Source of the DNA: Alphaproteobacteria bacterium
GTDB taxonomy: Bacteria > Pseudomonadota > Alphaproteobacteria > JAJFFI01
DNA length: 5,730 nt
Assembly (NCBI GenBank): GCA_021776755.1
Contig: JAJFFI010000502.1
Span: 1-5,730, forward strand
Reading direction: 5' to 3'
A program made the position numbers and the translations under genes. Shown here piece after piece: positions 1 to 5,463 of the stretch. Within the stretch, counting starts at the first letter, position 1, and every line of letters starts with the position of its first letter. Below the pieces are notes generated by a model. That model saw only the letters and a list, made by a program, of their open reading frames with translations, was not told the DNA's origin and ran no database searches.

Positions 1-160
1 TTTCCAATGAGCCCTTGTAGGGCTCCAATGCCAAAACCATGTCTGTATCGCTTGACACCTCAACCGCTAAGGCCACTCGCTTCGTCTTGCGGTCAAGGAC
101 GCACATTCGCGAGTTCCAACGACCGACGTCGATAGCAGCGATGTGTTCCGTCTCATCCAT
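1..160 (-). CDS. IS110-family transposase, N-terminal part (runs off window)
   Basis: Reading leftward from an ATG at 160, 53 codons are open to the window edge, beginning MDETEHIAAIDVGRWNSRMC. An Asp in an 'IDVG' strand close to the N-terminus, followed by a 'VLD' strand, is typical of the RuvC-like DEDD catalytic domain of IS110-family transposases. In that family the first catalytic Asp sits in this position, here residue 11. The enzyme would catalyse excision and insertion of its own element. A stop codon lies in frame about 13 bases upstream, so the ATG at 160 is the only reasonable start; no clear Shine-Dalgarno sequence precedes it. The remaining domains lie outside the window, so I cannot say whether the gene is intact. 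The neighbouring sequence is another transposase remnant. The family call rests on only 53 residues. Confidence 0.68.
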   Translation of the reverse strand, partial: MDETEHIAAIDVGRWNSRMCVLDRKTKRVALAVEVSSDTDMVLALEPYKGSLE

Positions 161-186
161 GTACGAATTGGTCTAATTTTTTCACG

Positions 187-473
187 CTAAAGATTGAATA
201 CTATAAGTAACATTTTTGTCCCATTGCAAGTGTGTCGTGGGAAATTGTACCGCAGGTACATTATTTGACGTCGTGATGCGATTGGACGCTCGAGCGCGTG
301 GGCACAGACAAGTCGACCAAGTCCAGTAGAGCTCTGTTGCTTGACTGATATCGATACTGCGCTCGGCCAAGAGATCTTCAAACTGGCTCAATGACAGCGA
401 ATAGCGGATGTACATCATGGCCGAGGCGGATGGCTTTGGGCAAGCTGTTGAAATAGCGGAAAGGAATGCGCAT
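187..473 (-). pseudogene. IS6-family transposase remnant, frameshifted
   Basis: Two frames together restore the N-terminus of an IS6/IS26-type transposase. From an ATG at 473 one frame gives MRIPFRYFNSLPKAIRLG. After a frame change near 415-422 a second frame gives MMYIRYSLSLSQFEDLLAER followed by SIDIS. IS6 transposases begin with an 'F+YF...P..I..AV..Y.R+PLSLR.VEDLL.ERGID' helix-turn-helix segment that this matches closely. After about position 330 the expected 'WW.RFGP' is no longer readable in one frame, and only a vague resemblance to the pre-catalytic region (a 'QFP...LQW' string near 215-240) remains. The DDE catalytic core is absent. It is therefore a dead N-terminal fragment, apparently cut off where the IS110-family sequence begins. 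The segment also looks less GC-rich than the operon to its right. The left limit is approximate. Confidence 0.66.
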
Positions 474-562
474 CGCTGGAAGCGATTGATTGCCCGATTG
501 CAGCTCAAGAAACTTGCTCAGACAAAGCCCTGACCTCCGATGCTTGCGAATCGGCCAGCAGG

Positions 563-2031
563 CTATGAACTGATGTGGAGATGCGAAAAATTGACGCCAA
601 AATCGGCCTTTCGGACCGCCGCAAGCAATCGGTCAGGTTTGGCAGGCTTCCGGTACCTTCCGAATGCTTGTGACTCCATGTGGTGACCAGCAAGGTCCGA
701 GACTATATCGAGTCGAATGTCCTTCTCTGCAAGTTCGTCGATAAAGGTGTGGCGAAAACTATGGAAGGTTTTGCGGGGGCGGGTAATCCGAAGCAATCGC
801 TTCTGGCGTGACCAGTATGAGGAAAATCCGGAGGTGCGGTGAGCCTCGCTGCAGTAGTGGAAGGCTGGAAAGCATCGGGAGCTAGGTTCATCGGTAGTTG
901 CCGTGATTTCCTCAATCCAGCCGATCTGGCGCAACTTCGGATGGACGGGTATGACGCGCCGGCCGAAAGTCGTTGGGCTGCACATCGAAGCACCAAACGC
1001 CGTCAATCTCTCGAATGTCGCGTCTCAACAGATGCGCCGCCTCTCCAAGGCGCATGCCGCTGAACAGAGATATCAGCGGCAGCCAGAACTTGTGGTCACG
1101 GGGTCTCGTCGCCTGATCCGGGTGTGGATCGAGATAGGGCGCATATTGTCGCCCCTTTGCGGAAAATCAGGTCTAGATCGGCGGTCACGTACCGCTCTCG
1201 CTCCTGGTTGGGCGTTGTCCTCCTCGGCAAGGTCAGTCTCAAGGCGGGGTGTCGGTCGATATAGCCATTGTTGAGCGCCCAGCTGAAGAACGAGGTGATT
1301 TCTGCCAGGTAGCGGTTAACTGAACCCCTGCTGAGTTTTCGCATCCCGTCACCTTTCCTGATGGCCGCTTCAATGGGAATGCCGGGAAAATTGCGCTCCC
1401 AGTGGGCCGGGAGGCGCATCAGGGTTTCCTTGGCGGCACGCATGTCTTTCCTGGTCACATGCCGGATTGGCGTGTTGCCAACGAGCCGGATCAATGTGCG
1501 CAGTACGGTCTCGTAGCTGCGCAATGAACCGGGCTGGAAGGCGGGCCCGCGTTCTTCCAGGAACTTCAGGACTACGTCGGACAACATCGTCTGGCCGGGT
1601 TCGTCAACCAATTGCCCGCTGCGGAGCATCGTGAGGTCGGCAAGCAGCTCGCCAAGCTTTTGCTCGAGGGCCTCGAGGGTCGGCGTTTCCTCCTGTTTTT
1701 CATCACCGGCCATGGCCTCCAGTTCTTCCCGGAGCAGGCGACCATTGTGCCGGGACCGCCCTCTTGGCTCGACTGTCTCGGTCAGATTTCGAACGTTTTG
1801 CAGCAGGCGTGCGGTATCTGCATCCGGAATATTCGGAAACTGTTTCAGTACCGCGAACAGGCGCTCGGCCGAGTCACTCATGTACCGCGCCAAGGCAGCA
1901 CCCAGGACCGTGTCCTTCTCACTCAGATGTATCTGAAGATATGTGCTGATACCTGCGCGGCGCTGAATCGCCACCGGGACATAATGCTTCCACACGAGCT
2001 TGTGCCCATCGAGGACCATGAGACTTCCCAT
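563..2031 (-). pseudogene. Tyrosine recombinase / phage-type integrase, broken by two frame changes
   Basis: Reading leftward, frame 1 (2031 to about 1153) encodes the N-terminal region and SAM-like core-binding domain (roughly residues 150-275), then the catalytic-domain start 'RERYVTADLDLIFRKG'. At 1152-1155 the coding strand has GGGG. Reading it as GGG moves to frame 2, which continues RQYAPYLDPHPDQ and later WLPLISLFSGMRLGEAAHLL, with the first catalytic Arg at 1052-1050. Frame 2 stops at 912-914. Around 962-968 the homology moves to frame 3 (RRVIPVHPKL), which carries the HxxR box (FHSFRHTF, Arg at 754-752), the LAGHH box and the Tyr nucleophile in GRYRKP (655-653), ending at a TAG at 563. 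About ten residues usually present before RRVIPVHP seem missing, so the second lesion may be a small deletion. As it stands the gene cannot make a full recombinase. The ATG at 2031 was chosen over the GTG at 2034 because of ribosome-binding-site spacing. Confidence 0.88.
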
Positions 2032-2037
2032 CACTCT

Positions 2038-2045
2038 TCCTCCCT
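2038..2045 (-). promoter_or_regulatory. Strong ribosome binding site of the integrase
   Basis: The minus strand reads AGGGAGGA, a strong Shine-Dalgarno match. It lies 6 bases before the ATG at 2031 and only 3 before the GTG at 2034. The spacing favours the ATG as the real start. A good site in front of a broken gene suggests that the damage is recent compared with the IS remnants. Confidence 0.6.
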
Positions 2046-2075
2046 GAAGTAACCGGGCGGTCGAGCCGGGTCATG

Positions 2076-2107
2076 ACGTGGAAGCACGTTGCCCCCTTCG
2101 CGGCAAC
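2076..2107. repeat. Two small tandem inverted repeats in the DUF5681-integrase gap
   Basis: ACGTG-GAAG-CACGT (2076-2089) runs directly into GTTGCC-8 bases-GGCAAC (2088-2107), and a perfect GTCATGAC palindrome overlaps the left side (2070-2077). The gap of about 160 bases between the DUF5681 stop and the integrase start is otherwise empty. No T-tract follows, so this is not an obvious intrinsic terminator. An operator or attenuating structure for the integrase is possible. Arms of 5-6 bp can occur by chance. Confidence 0.3.
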
Positions 2108-2195
2108 AAGACTATGGACGCGAAATTATGAGTCCACGACCTGGCCCCTAGCTGTCGACGAAGCCGGGGAAGCTCCAGTTCCGGTGATCATCGAG

Positions 2196-2684
2196 TCAGG
2201 GATCTTTATAGGACCCAGGGAAATAGTGCTTCAATGCCGCCCTCAAACTGACCATCTCGAGTTCGGCTTCGAACGGGATGTCATTTCCATGCTTTCCCGG
2301 ATTCGGATTATTGATGATCCAGTCGATAACAAGGCGGTCATAGCGGACGCGGATGGCCGCCAAACGTTCGTCGTTCTTTTCAAACTCGTGGAACAGAAAT
2401 TTCTGCATCGAGACTTTGCCCTTCATCGCGTCCTCGTACATCTTGTGCAGAAGGGCCGCACGCCGATTTACCAGCTCCGTCTGGCCATTGACCCGAATTT
2501 CGATCAGCGTGTTTCCGAAAAAGTGGATGTCCGCAAGATCAGGATACTCCTTCGGCTTTTTCCGCGGCCGCCCCTTCGGATTTGGGCAATGACCCTTGCG
2601 CCAGCGACCGCGGCTGTCCCGGGTCGGCTCAGCCGCGGCATCACCGTGCAACTCTACCGTATCGTCATCGTCGTCACGCATCAT
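2196..2684 (-). CDS. DUF5681 domain-containing protein
   Basis: The product is 162 residues and has no signal peptide or membrane segment, so it is probably cytoplasmic. An acidic stretch (RDDDDD, residues 3-8) is followed by DSRGRWRKGHCPNPKGRPRK (about 23-42), the hallmark N-terminal block of DUF5681 proteins. The core 'KGRPRKK' resembles an AT-hook. Next come 'TELVNRRAALLHKMYEDAMKG' (about 69-89) and a charged helical region, then an 'LRAALKHYFPGS' end. The molecular function of the family is unknown. It is often seen in phage-like regions beside ParB-like/methyltransferase genes, as here. It starts 44 bases after the methyltransferase stop, consistent with one operon. GAGGA at 2689-2693 lies 4 bases before the ATG at 2684 and 7 before a second in-frame ATG at 2681, so either could be used. 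DNA binding is inference from the basic GRP block. Confidence 0.87.
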   Translation of the reverse strand: MMRDDDDDTVELHGDAAAEPTRDSRGRWRKGHCPNPKGRPRKKPKEYPDLADIHFFGNTLIEIRVNGQTELVNRRAALLHKMYEDAMKGKVSMQKFLFHEFEKNDERLAAIRVRYDRLVIDWIINNPNPGKHGNDIPFEAELEMVSLRAALKHYFPGSYKDP

Positions 2685-2728
2685 CCATTCCTCAAATCAA
2701 TCTCCAGCCCGGCCGCCGAGCCATCCAA

Positions 2729-4144
2729 TCAACGCTCGTCTTCGGCTCCGACCATGAGATCGGTATCAGGGTTAGCAGCTGACCGGTCCGCCTCGGCCGA
2801 GCGCCGTTCTTCCATCACGTCGAAGGCCTGGCCCGTTTCGACGTGTCCGGCGCGCTTACCGGTAGAGGTCTGCCAACGCCGGATGATCGTGTCGCAGTAA
2901 AGCGGGTCCAGCTCGAGCATCCGCGCCCGCCGGCCGGTCTTTTCGGCCGCGATCAGCGTGGTGCCCGATCCGGCAAACGGGTCGAGGACGATCTGGCGCC
3001 GACGGGAACAGTCCTTGATGGCGTCGGCGACCAGCGCCACCGGCTTTACCGTGGGGTGCATGGCCAGAGAATCGTCCCGGTCGCGCCCGAAGCTGTTCAC
3101 GCCGGCATAGTTCCAGACATTCGTGCGATAGCGACCGGTCTGGCCCAGCTCGAAGTTGTTGATGTGCGCCGCCGTGCCGCTCTTGAAGGCGAAGACGAGC
3201 TCATGGCGCGAGCGGTAGAACGTTCCCATGCCGCCGTTCGACTTGGCCCAGACGCACAGATTCTTCAATTCGCTATAGACGGCTTCGCCGGCCGCGAGCG
3301 TCTCGCCCATATGCCGCCAGTCCATGCAGATGAAATGGATGGCGCCGTCTTCCGAATGCGCCGCGATGTGGGCGAAGACGGTCTCGAGGAAGCCGCGGAA
3401 CTGGTCCGGAGTCATTTCACCCGAGGCCATCGCAAATTCGCGGTGACGTACCTTGCCGAGCCCGGAGACGTGGCCTTCGATCGGCACGTTGTACGGCGGA
3501 TCGGTGAATATCAGTGCGGCTCGATCGTCGCCAAGCAGCCTGTCGTAGGACCCGGCGATGGTTGCGTCGGCGCAGAGCAACCGGTGCCGACCGAGCCGCC
3601 ACAGATCGCCTGGCCGTGTCACCGCATCCCCGGAGTCCGGGATCGTCGGGACCTCGTCGTCGCTGTTACGATCTGGCGCATTCGCCTCGGCCTGTGCGTC
3701 GAGGACGAAATCCACCTCGGCGGTGTCGAAGCCGGCAAGCTCGATCGAAAAGTCGAGTTCGATCAGCCCCTGCAGCTCGATCGCCAGCATTTCCTGGTCC
3801 CAGCCGGCCTCCTCGGCGAGCCGGTTGTCGGCGAGGATGTAGGCGCGCTTCTCAGTCTCGTTCAAATGCTCAACGCGCAGCGTCGGCACCTCCACCCAGC
3901 CGAGCTGGTTTGCCGCCGAAACGCGGCCGTGGCCGGCGATGATCAGGTTGTTCTCGTCGATCAGGACCGGGTTGACGAAGCCAAACCGCTCGATCGAAGC
4001 GGCGATCTTCTTGATCTGACGCCGGGAATGGGTTCGGGCATTGCGCGGATAGGGCTGCAGCATGGAAATTCCGATCATCTCCGTGCCGGCTGGCCAAGCT
4101 GCGCCCCGGGGGGCGACATTTGTGATTGAGTCGTGCGCGTTCAT
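2729..4144 (-). CDS. ParB-like N-terminal domain / DNA methyltransferase fusion
   Basis: This 471-residue fusion probably transfers a methyl group from S-adenosylmethionine to adenine N6 or cytosine N4 in double-stranded DNA. Residues about 24-110 are a ParB/Srx-like domain with 'PYPRNARTHSRRQI', the 'IIAGHGR' motif (68-74) and 'LADNRLAE' (104-111). Residues about 180-430 are the methyltransferase: motif IV 'TDPPYNV' (214-220), 'HPTVKPV' (363-369) and motif I 'DPFAGSGTT' (388-396). Motif IV before motif I is the beta-class order, and DPPY leans towards N6-adenine. GAGG at 4153-4156 lies 8 bases before the ATG at 4144, supporting this start. No nuclease gene accompanies it, so it looks like a solitary modification enzyme. 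What the ParB-like part does in these fusions is not settled; recruitment or target choice is a guess. Confidence 0.95.
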   Translation of the reverse strand: MNAHDSITNVAPRGAAWPAGTEMIGISMLQPYPRNARTHSRRQIKKIAASIERFGFVNPVLIDENNLIIAGHGRVSAANQLGWVEVPTLRVEHLNETEKRAYILADNRLAEEAGWDQEMLAIELQGLIELDFSIELAGFDTAEVDFVLDAQAEANAPDRNSDDEVPTIPDSGDAVTRPGDLWRLGRHRLLCADATIAGSYDRLLGDDRAALIFTDPPYNVPIEGHVSGLGKVRHREFAMASGEMTPDQFRGFLETVFAHIAAHSEDGAIHFICMDWRHMGETLAAGEAVYSELKNLCVWAKSNGGMGTFYRSRHELVFAFKSGTAAHINNFELGQTGRYRTNVWNYAGVNSFGRDRDDSLAMHPTVKPVALVADAIKDCSRRRQIVLDPFAGSGTTLIAAEKTGRRARMLELDPLYCDTIIRRWQTSTGKRAGHVETGQAFDVMEERRSAEADRSAANPDTDLMVGAEDER

Positions 4145-4152
4145 TTAAATAG

Positions 4153-4156
4153 CCTC
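4153..4156 (-). promoter_or_regulatory. Ribosome binding site of the methyltransferase
   Basis: The minus strand reads AAGAGG with an 8-base gap before the ATG at 4144. It lies inside the 64-base gap after the upstream gene. No promoter-like pair was seen in that gap, which supports co-transcription with the upstream gene. Confidence 0.55.
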
Positions 4157-4208
4157 TTTCAGGGTTGATTTCTGGCGCAAGTAAATGATCGAATTCAAGG
4201 AAAGCCTC

Positions 4209-4913
4209 CTATGCCTTGGGTCGGCCGCGGCGGATGATCGGTGCTTGGGCAAGCCAAGCCTGAACCGCCTGCGCCGTTGCCGCCAACTCCAGGACGGTCA
4301 CGGCCCGGCGGCGATCCGGCATGATTTCATGAAGCGCGCTTCCGAGCGCTTCAGCGCCGTCACAGAAGACCGGCTCGAGGATCACCGGTCCGGTAGGGCG
4401 CCCGCGCGCGGATGCTGGGATGATTTCGGTCAACTCGACCTTCTGCAATACGACGAACAGCCGCCGGTCGGCGTCGCGATGCCCTAGGTTCTCGTAGGAC
4501 GGCAGGTCGGGATAGTCTTCCGCGCGATGGCGCTGGCGGTCGATCAGCGATGGCCGCCCGAGCAGGGCGGGAAAGCGCTCTTCGAGTTCGGGTCGCAGAT
4601 ACCTCATCAGGAAGACGATTTCCGACTGCTTGAAGCCGGAATCGAGAAGATCGAGCGCGATCGCCAGGCAGAACGCATCGACAGCTTCGTATTCGGCTTC
4701 GGCGCCTTCCACTGACGGCGGTGCAGCGAACGCGTGATCGGCCTCTGGCGGGACCTCGGCACCACTCAGGTCGAGATCCCGGTCGACATCGAGCAGCCGC
4801 TTTATCCGGGTGCGGAATATCTGCGGCACATCGCCAGTATTAAGACGCGCGCGGGCGAAGCTGCGCCAAAGCGCCCATTCAACCTGTCCGCGCCCGAAGG
4901 TCTCTTCCGACAT
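4209..4913 (-). CDS. Uncharacterised protein, first gene of the methyltransferase operon; possible DNA-binding protein
   Basis: I do not recognise a named family. From the ATG at 4913 the product has 234 residues, starting MSEETFGRGQVEWALWRSFA. The N-terminal ~45 residues are predicted helical and basic. A proline/acid-rich linker leads to a second helical block, 'AFCLAIALDLLDSGFKQSEIVFLMRYLRPELEERF', whose 'SGFKQSEIVFLM' part could be a helix-turn-helix. Two AT-hook-like cores are present, ARGRPTGP in the C-terminal third and RRGRPKA at the very end. It has no signal peptide or membrane helix. It is the first gene after a palindrome-flanked promoter and ends 64 bases before the methyltransferase, so an autoregulator or partner of that enzyme is a reasonable guess, but only a guess. 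A TTG at 4925 is in frame and has AAGG 6 bases upstream (4932-4935), so a 238-residue form starting there is a real alternative. Confidence 0.8.
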   Translation of the reverse strand: MSEETFGRGQVEWALWRSFARARLNTGDVPQIFRTRIKRLLDVDRDLDLSGAEVPPEADHAFAAPPSVEGAEAEYEAVDAFCLAIALDLLDSGFKQSEIVFLMRYLRPELEERFPALLGRPSLIDRQRHRAEDYPDLPSYENLGHRDADRRLFVVLQKVELTEIIPASARGRPTGPVILEPVFCDGAEALGSALHEIMPDRRRAVTVLELAATAQAVQAWLAQAPIIRRGRPKA

Positions 4914-4941
4914 GATCGCCAACAAAATGAACCTTAATCAG

Positions 4942-4958
4942 GGTCGTATTATGCGACC
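4942..4958. promoter_or_regulatory. Palindromic operator candidate enclosing the -10 box
   Basis: GGTCG-TATTATG-CGACC is a perfect 5-bp inverted repeat with a 7-base centre. The -10 hexamer occupies six of the seven central bases. A dimeric repressor bound here would block RNA polymerase directly. The binding protein is unknown; the first gene of the operon is a candidate by position only. Confidence 0.5.
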
Positions 4959-4976
4959 GAAACGACAATAAATCAA
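4948..4976 (-). promoter_or_regulatory. Sigma-70-like promoter for the methyltransferase operon
   Basis: On the minus strand TTGATT (-35, 4976-4971) and CATAAT (-10, 4953-4948) are separated by exactly 17 bases. They match the consensus at 4/6 and 5/6 positions. Transcription would start near 4941, giving a short leader of roughly 16-28 bases before the TTG or ATG start of the first gene. No other gene lies downstream on this strand before the operon. Both elements overlap inverted repeats, which suggests repression. Confidence 0.62.
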
Positions 4977-4990
4977 CCCCGTAAAGGGTT
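4975..4990. promoter_or_regulatory. Second inverted repeat touching the -35 box
   Basis: AACCC-CGTAAA-GGGTT is a perfect 5-bp inverted repeat with a 6-base centre. It overlaps the -35 hexamer by two bases and extends upstream of it. On the minus strand six T residues precede it, so it is not an intrinsic terminator in that direction. Its centre lies about 32-33 bp from the centre of the -10 palindrome, close to three helical turns. Confidence 0.4.
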
Positions 4991-5106
4991 AAAAAATAGC
5001 CCACCGGATCTACGGCTTCTGCTAACCGGTGACTGATCGACGGCGATTTGATGCATGAGCCGATAAGGCATGCCTGGTCACGCGAGTTGTCGGCATCACT
5101 GGCGTC

Positions 5107-5183
5107 GTTTTACTGAGGTGTTTCGGGCCTGATGGCGCCCTGCTATCAATGTGTTTCGGACGTGTTTCTAGCGTGTTTTTGAG
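5107..5183 (+). repeat. Direct repeats with 11-bp phasing (GTGTTT units)
   Basis: GTGTTT starts at 5118, 5151, 5162 and 5173, so the intervals are 33, 11 and 11 bases. The last three units are consecutive 11-mers, GTGTTTCGGAC, GTGTTTCTAGC and GTGTTTTTGAG. The unit at 5118 (GTGTTTCGGGC) matches the one at 5151 in 10 of 11 bases. A weaker unit at 5107 (GTTTTACTGAG) also keeps the phase, while the two slots at 5129 and 5140 are diverged. An 11-bp period puts the units on nearly the same face of the helix, as in iterons, recombinase arm sites or cooperative regulator sites. It does not fit a coding period of three. Confidence 0.6.
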
Positions 5184-5284
5184 ATCGGCGAGTTACCAGT
5201 TAAGCCTATGAAACTAAGTGCAGAATTGAGGAACGGGGCTCGTCGTGCCGTTCGCCGCACCTGTTAAACTACAGAAAACACGTG

Positions 5285-5309
5285 GAATCAGGCTGAAATC
5301 AGCCAATTC
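5285..5309. repeat. Inverted repeat / hairpin GGCTGA-AA-TCAGCC with outer GAAT/ATTC arms
   Basis: A 6-bp perfect inverted repeat (5291-5304) is extended by GAAT (5285-5288) and ATTC (5306-5309) across a small asymmetric bulge. On the minus strand it lies about 155 bases after the epimerase stop and a TTTT run follows about 9 bases later. It could be a weak terminator or a decayed palindromic repeat. I cannot tell which. Confidence 0.4.
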
Positions 5310-5320
5310 TTATAGGCGAG

Positions 5321-5372
5321 ACCGGTTTGCTCGTGACTGTGCCCACCACCATTCCTTCCGCCGCGAACCGGT
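5321..5372. repeat. 10-bp inverted repeat ACCGGTTTGC / GCGAACCGGT
   Basis: The arms at 5321-5330 and 5363-5372 pair at 9 of 10 positions and are 32 bases apart. The pair lies between two other inverted repeats in the same intergenic stretch, so this part may be a mosaic palindromic intergenic repeat. I do not recognise it as a named repeat family. Confidence 0.4.
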
Positions 5373-5436
5373 ATCCAGACTGTGACGCGGCGAAAGCCCG
5401 CGGAACGGCGGGATTCCTGGCAATCTCGCCTCGGGC

Positions 5437-5456
5437 GGAGATCGCTTGCGATCTCC
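5437..5456 (-). terminator. Near-perfect palindrome just downstream of the epimerase, terminator-like
   Basis: GGAGATCGC-TT-GCGATCTCC has perfect 9-bp arms and begins 7 bases after the epimerase stop codon on the minus strand. As RNA it would fold into an 8-bp stem with a 4-base loop. No U-tract follows, so it is not a classical intrinsic terminator. A 3'-end stabilising hairpin or a bidirectional stop is more likely. A neighbouring GCAATCTC (5420-5427) can pair with one arm at 7 of 8 positions, giving an alternative fold. Confidence 0.45.
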
Positions 5457-5463
5457 AGATGTC

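Larger units (their letters stand above)
4926..5463. other. Gene-free region between the epimerase and the methyltransferase operon
   Basis: About 540 bases have no credible gene in either direction. Short open frames here lack recognisable domains. From left to right the region holds the operon promoter with two palindromes (4942-4990), a CACCGG/CCGGTG pair with an 18-base spacer (5002-5031), an 11-bp phased repeat array (5107-5183), and three inverted repeats towards the epimerase stop (5285-5309, 5321-5372, 5437-5456). It may contain the junction between the integrative element and the flanking chromosome, but no duplicated core or tRNA fragment marks a boundary. Confidence 0.6.

Noticed and set aside
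550..569. Possible att pair: ATCGGC...TATGAA after the integrase (550-569) and ATCGGC...TATGAA at 5184-5212
   Set aside because: Each identical block is only 6 bases and the spacing between blocks differs, so this is within chance. A duplicated att core should be longer and contiguous.
703..996. 97-codon minus-strand frame within the integrase C-terminal region
   Set aside because: It is an out-of-frame shadow. The HxxR and Tyr motifs lie in the frame ending at 563.
1612..2052. Plus-strand open frames opposite the integrase N-terminal half
   Set aside because: These are antisense shadows; the minus-strand integrase domain is clear.
2110..2150. CATAAT as a possible -10 box for the integrase
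   Set aside because: No acceptable -35 hexamer lies 16-18 bases upstream on the minus strand.
2073..2900. 275-codon plus-strand open frame across the DUF5681 gene
   Set aside because: It overlaps two well-supported minus-strand genes and the gap between them. No domain or ribosome binding site supports it.
2843..4129. Long open frame (428 codons) on the plus strand opposite the methyltransferase
   Set aside because: It is the mirror of a high-GC gene. Its translation has no recognisable domain, while the minus-strand frame has clear ParB-like and methyltransferase motifs.
5040..5110. Possible tRNA or structured RNA around GCATGAGCC...GGCATGCC
   Set aside because: No acceptor/T-arm arrangement or CCA-adjacent pattern could be formed. 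Only a short GGCATGCC palindrome is real.
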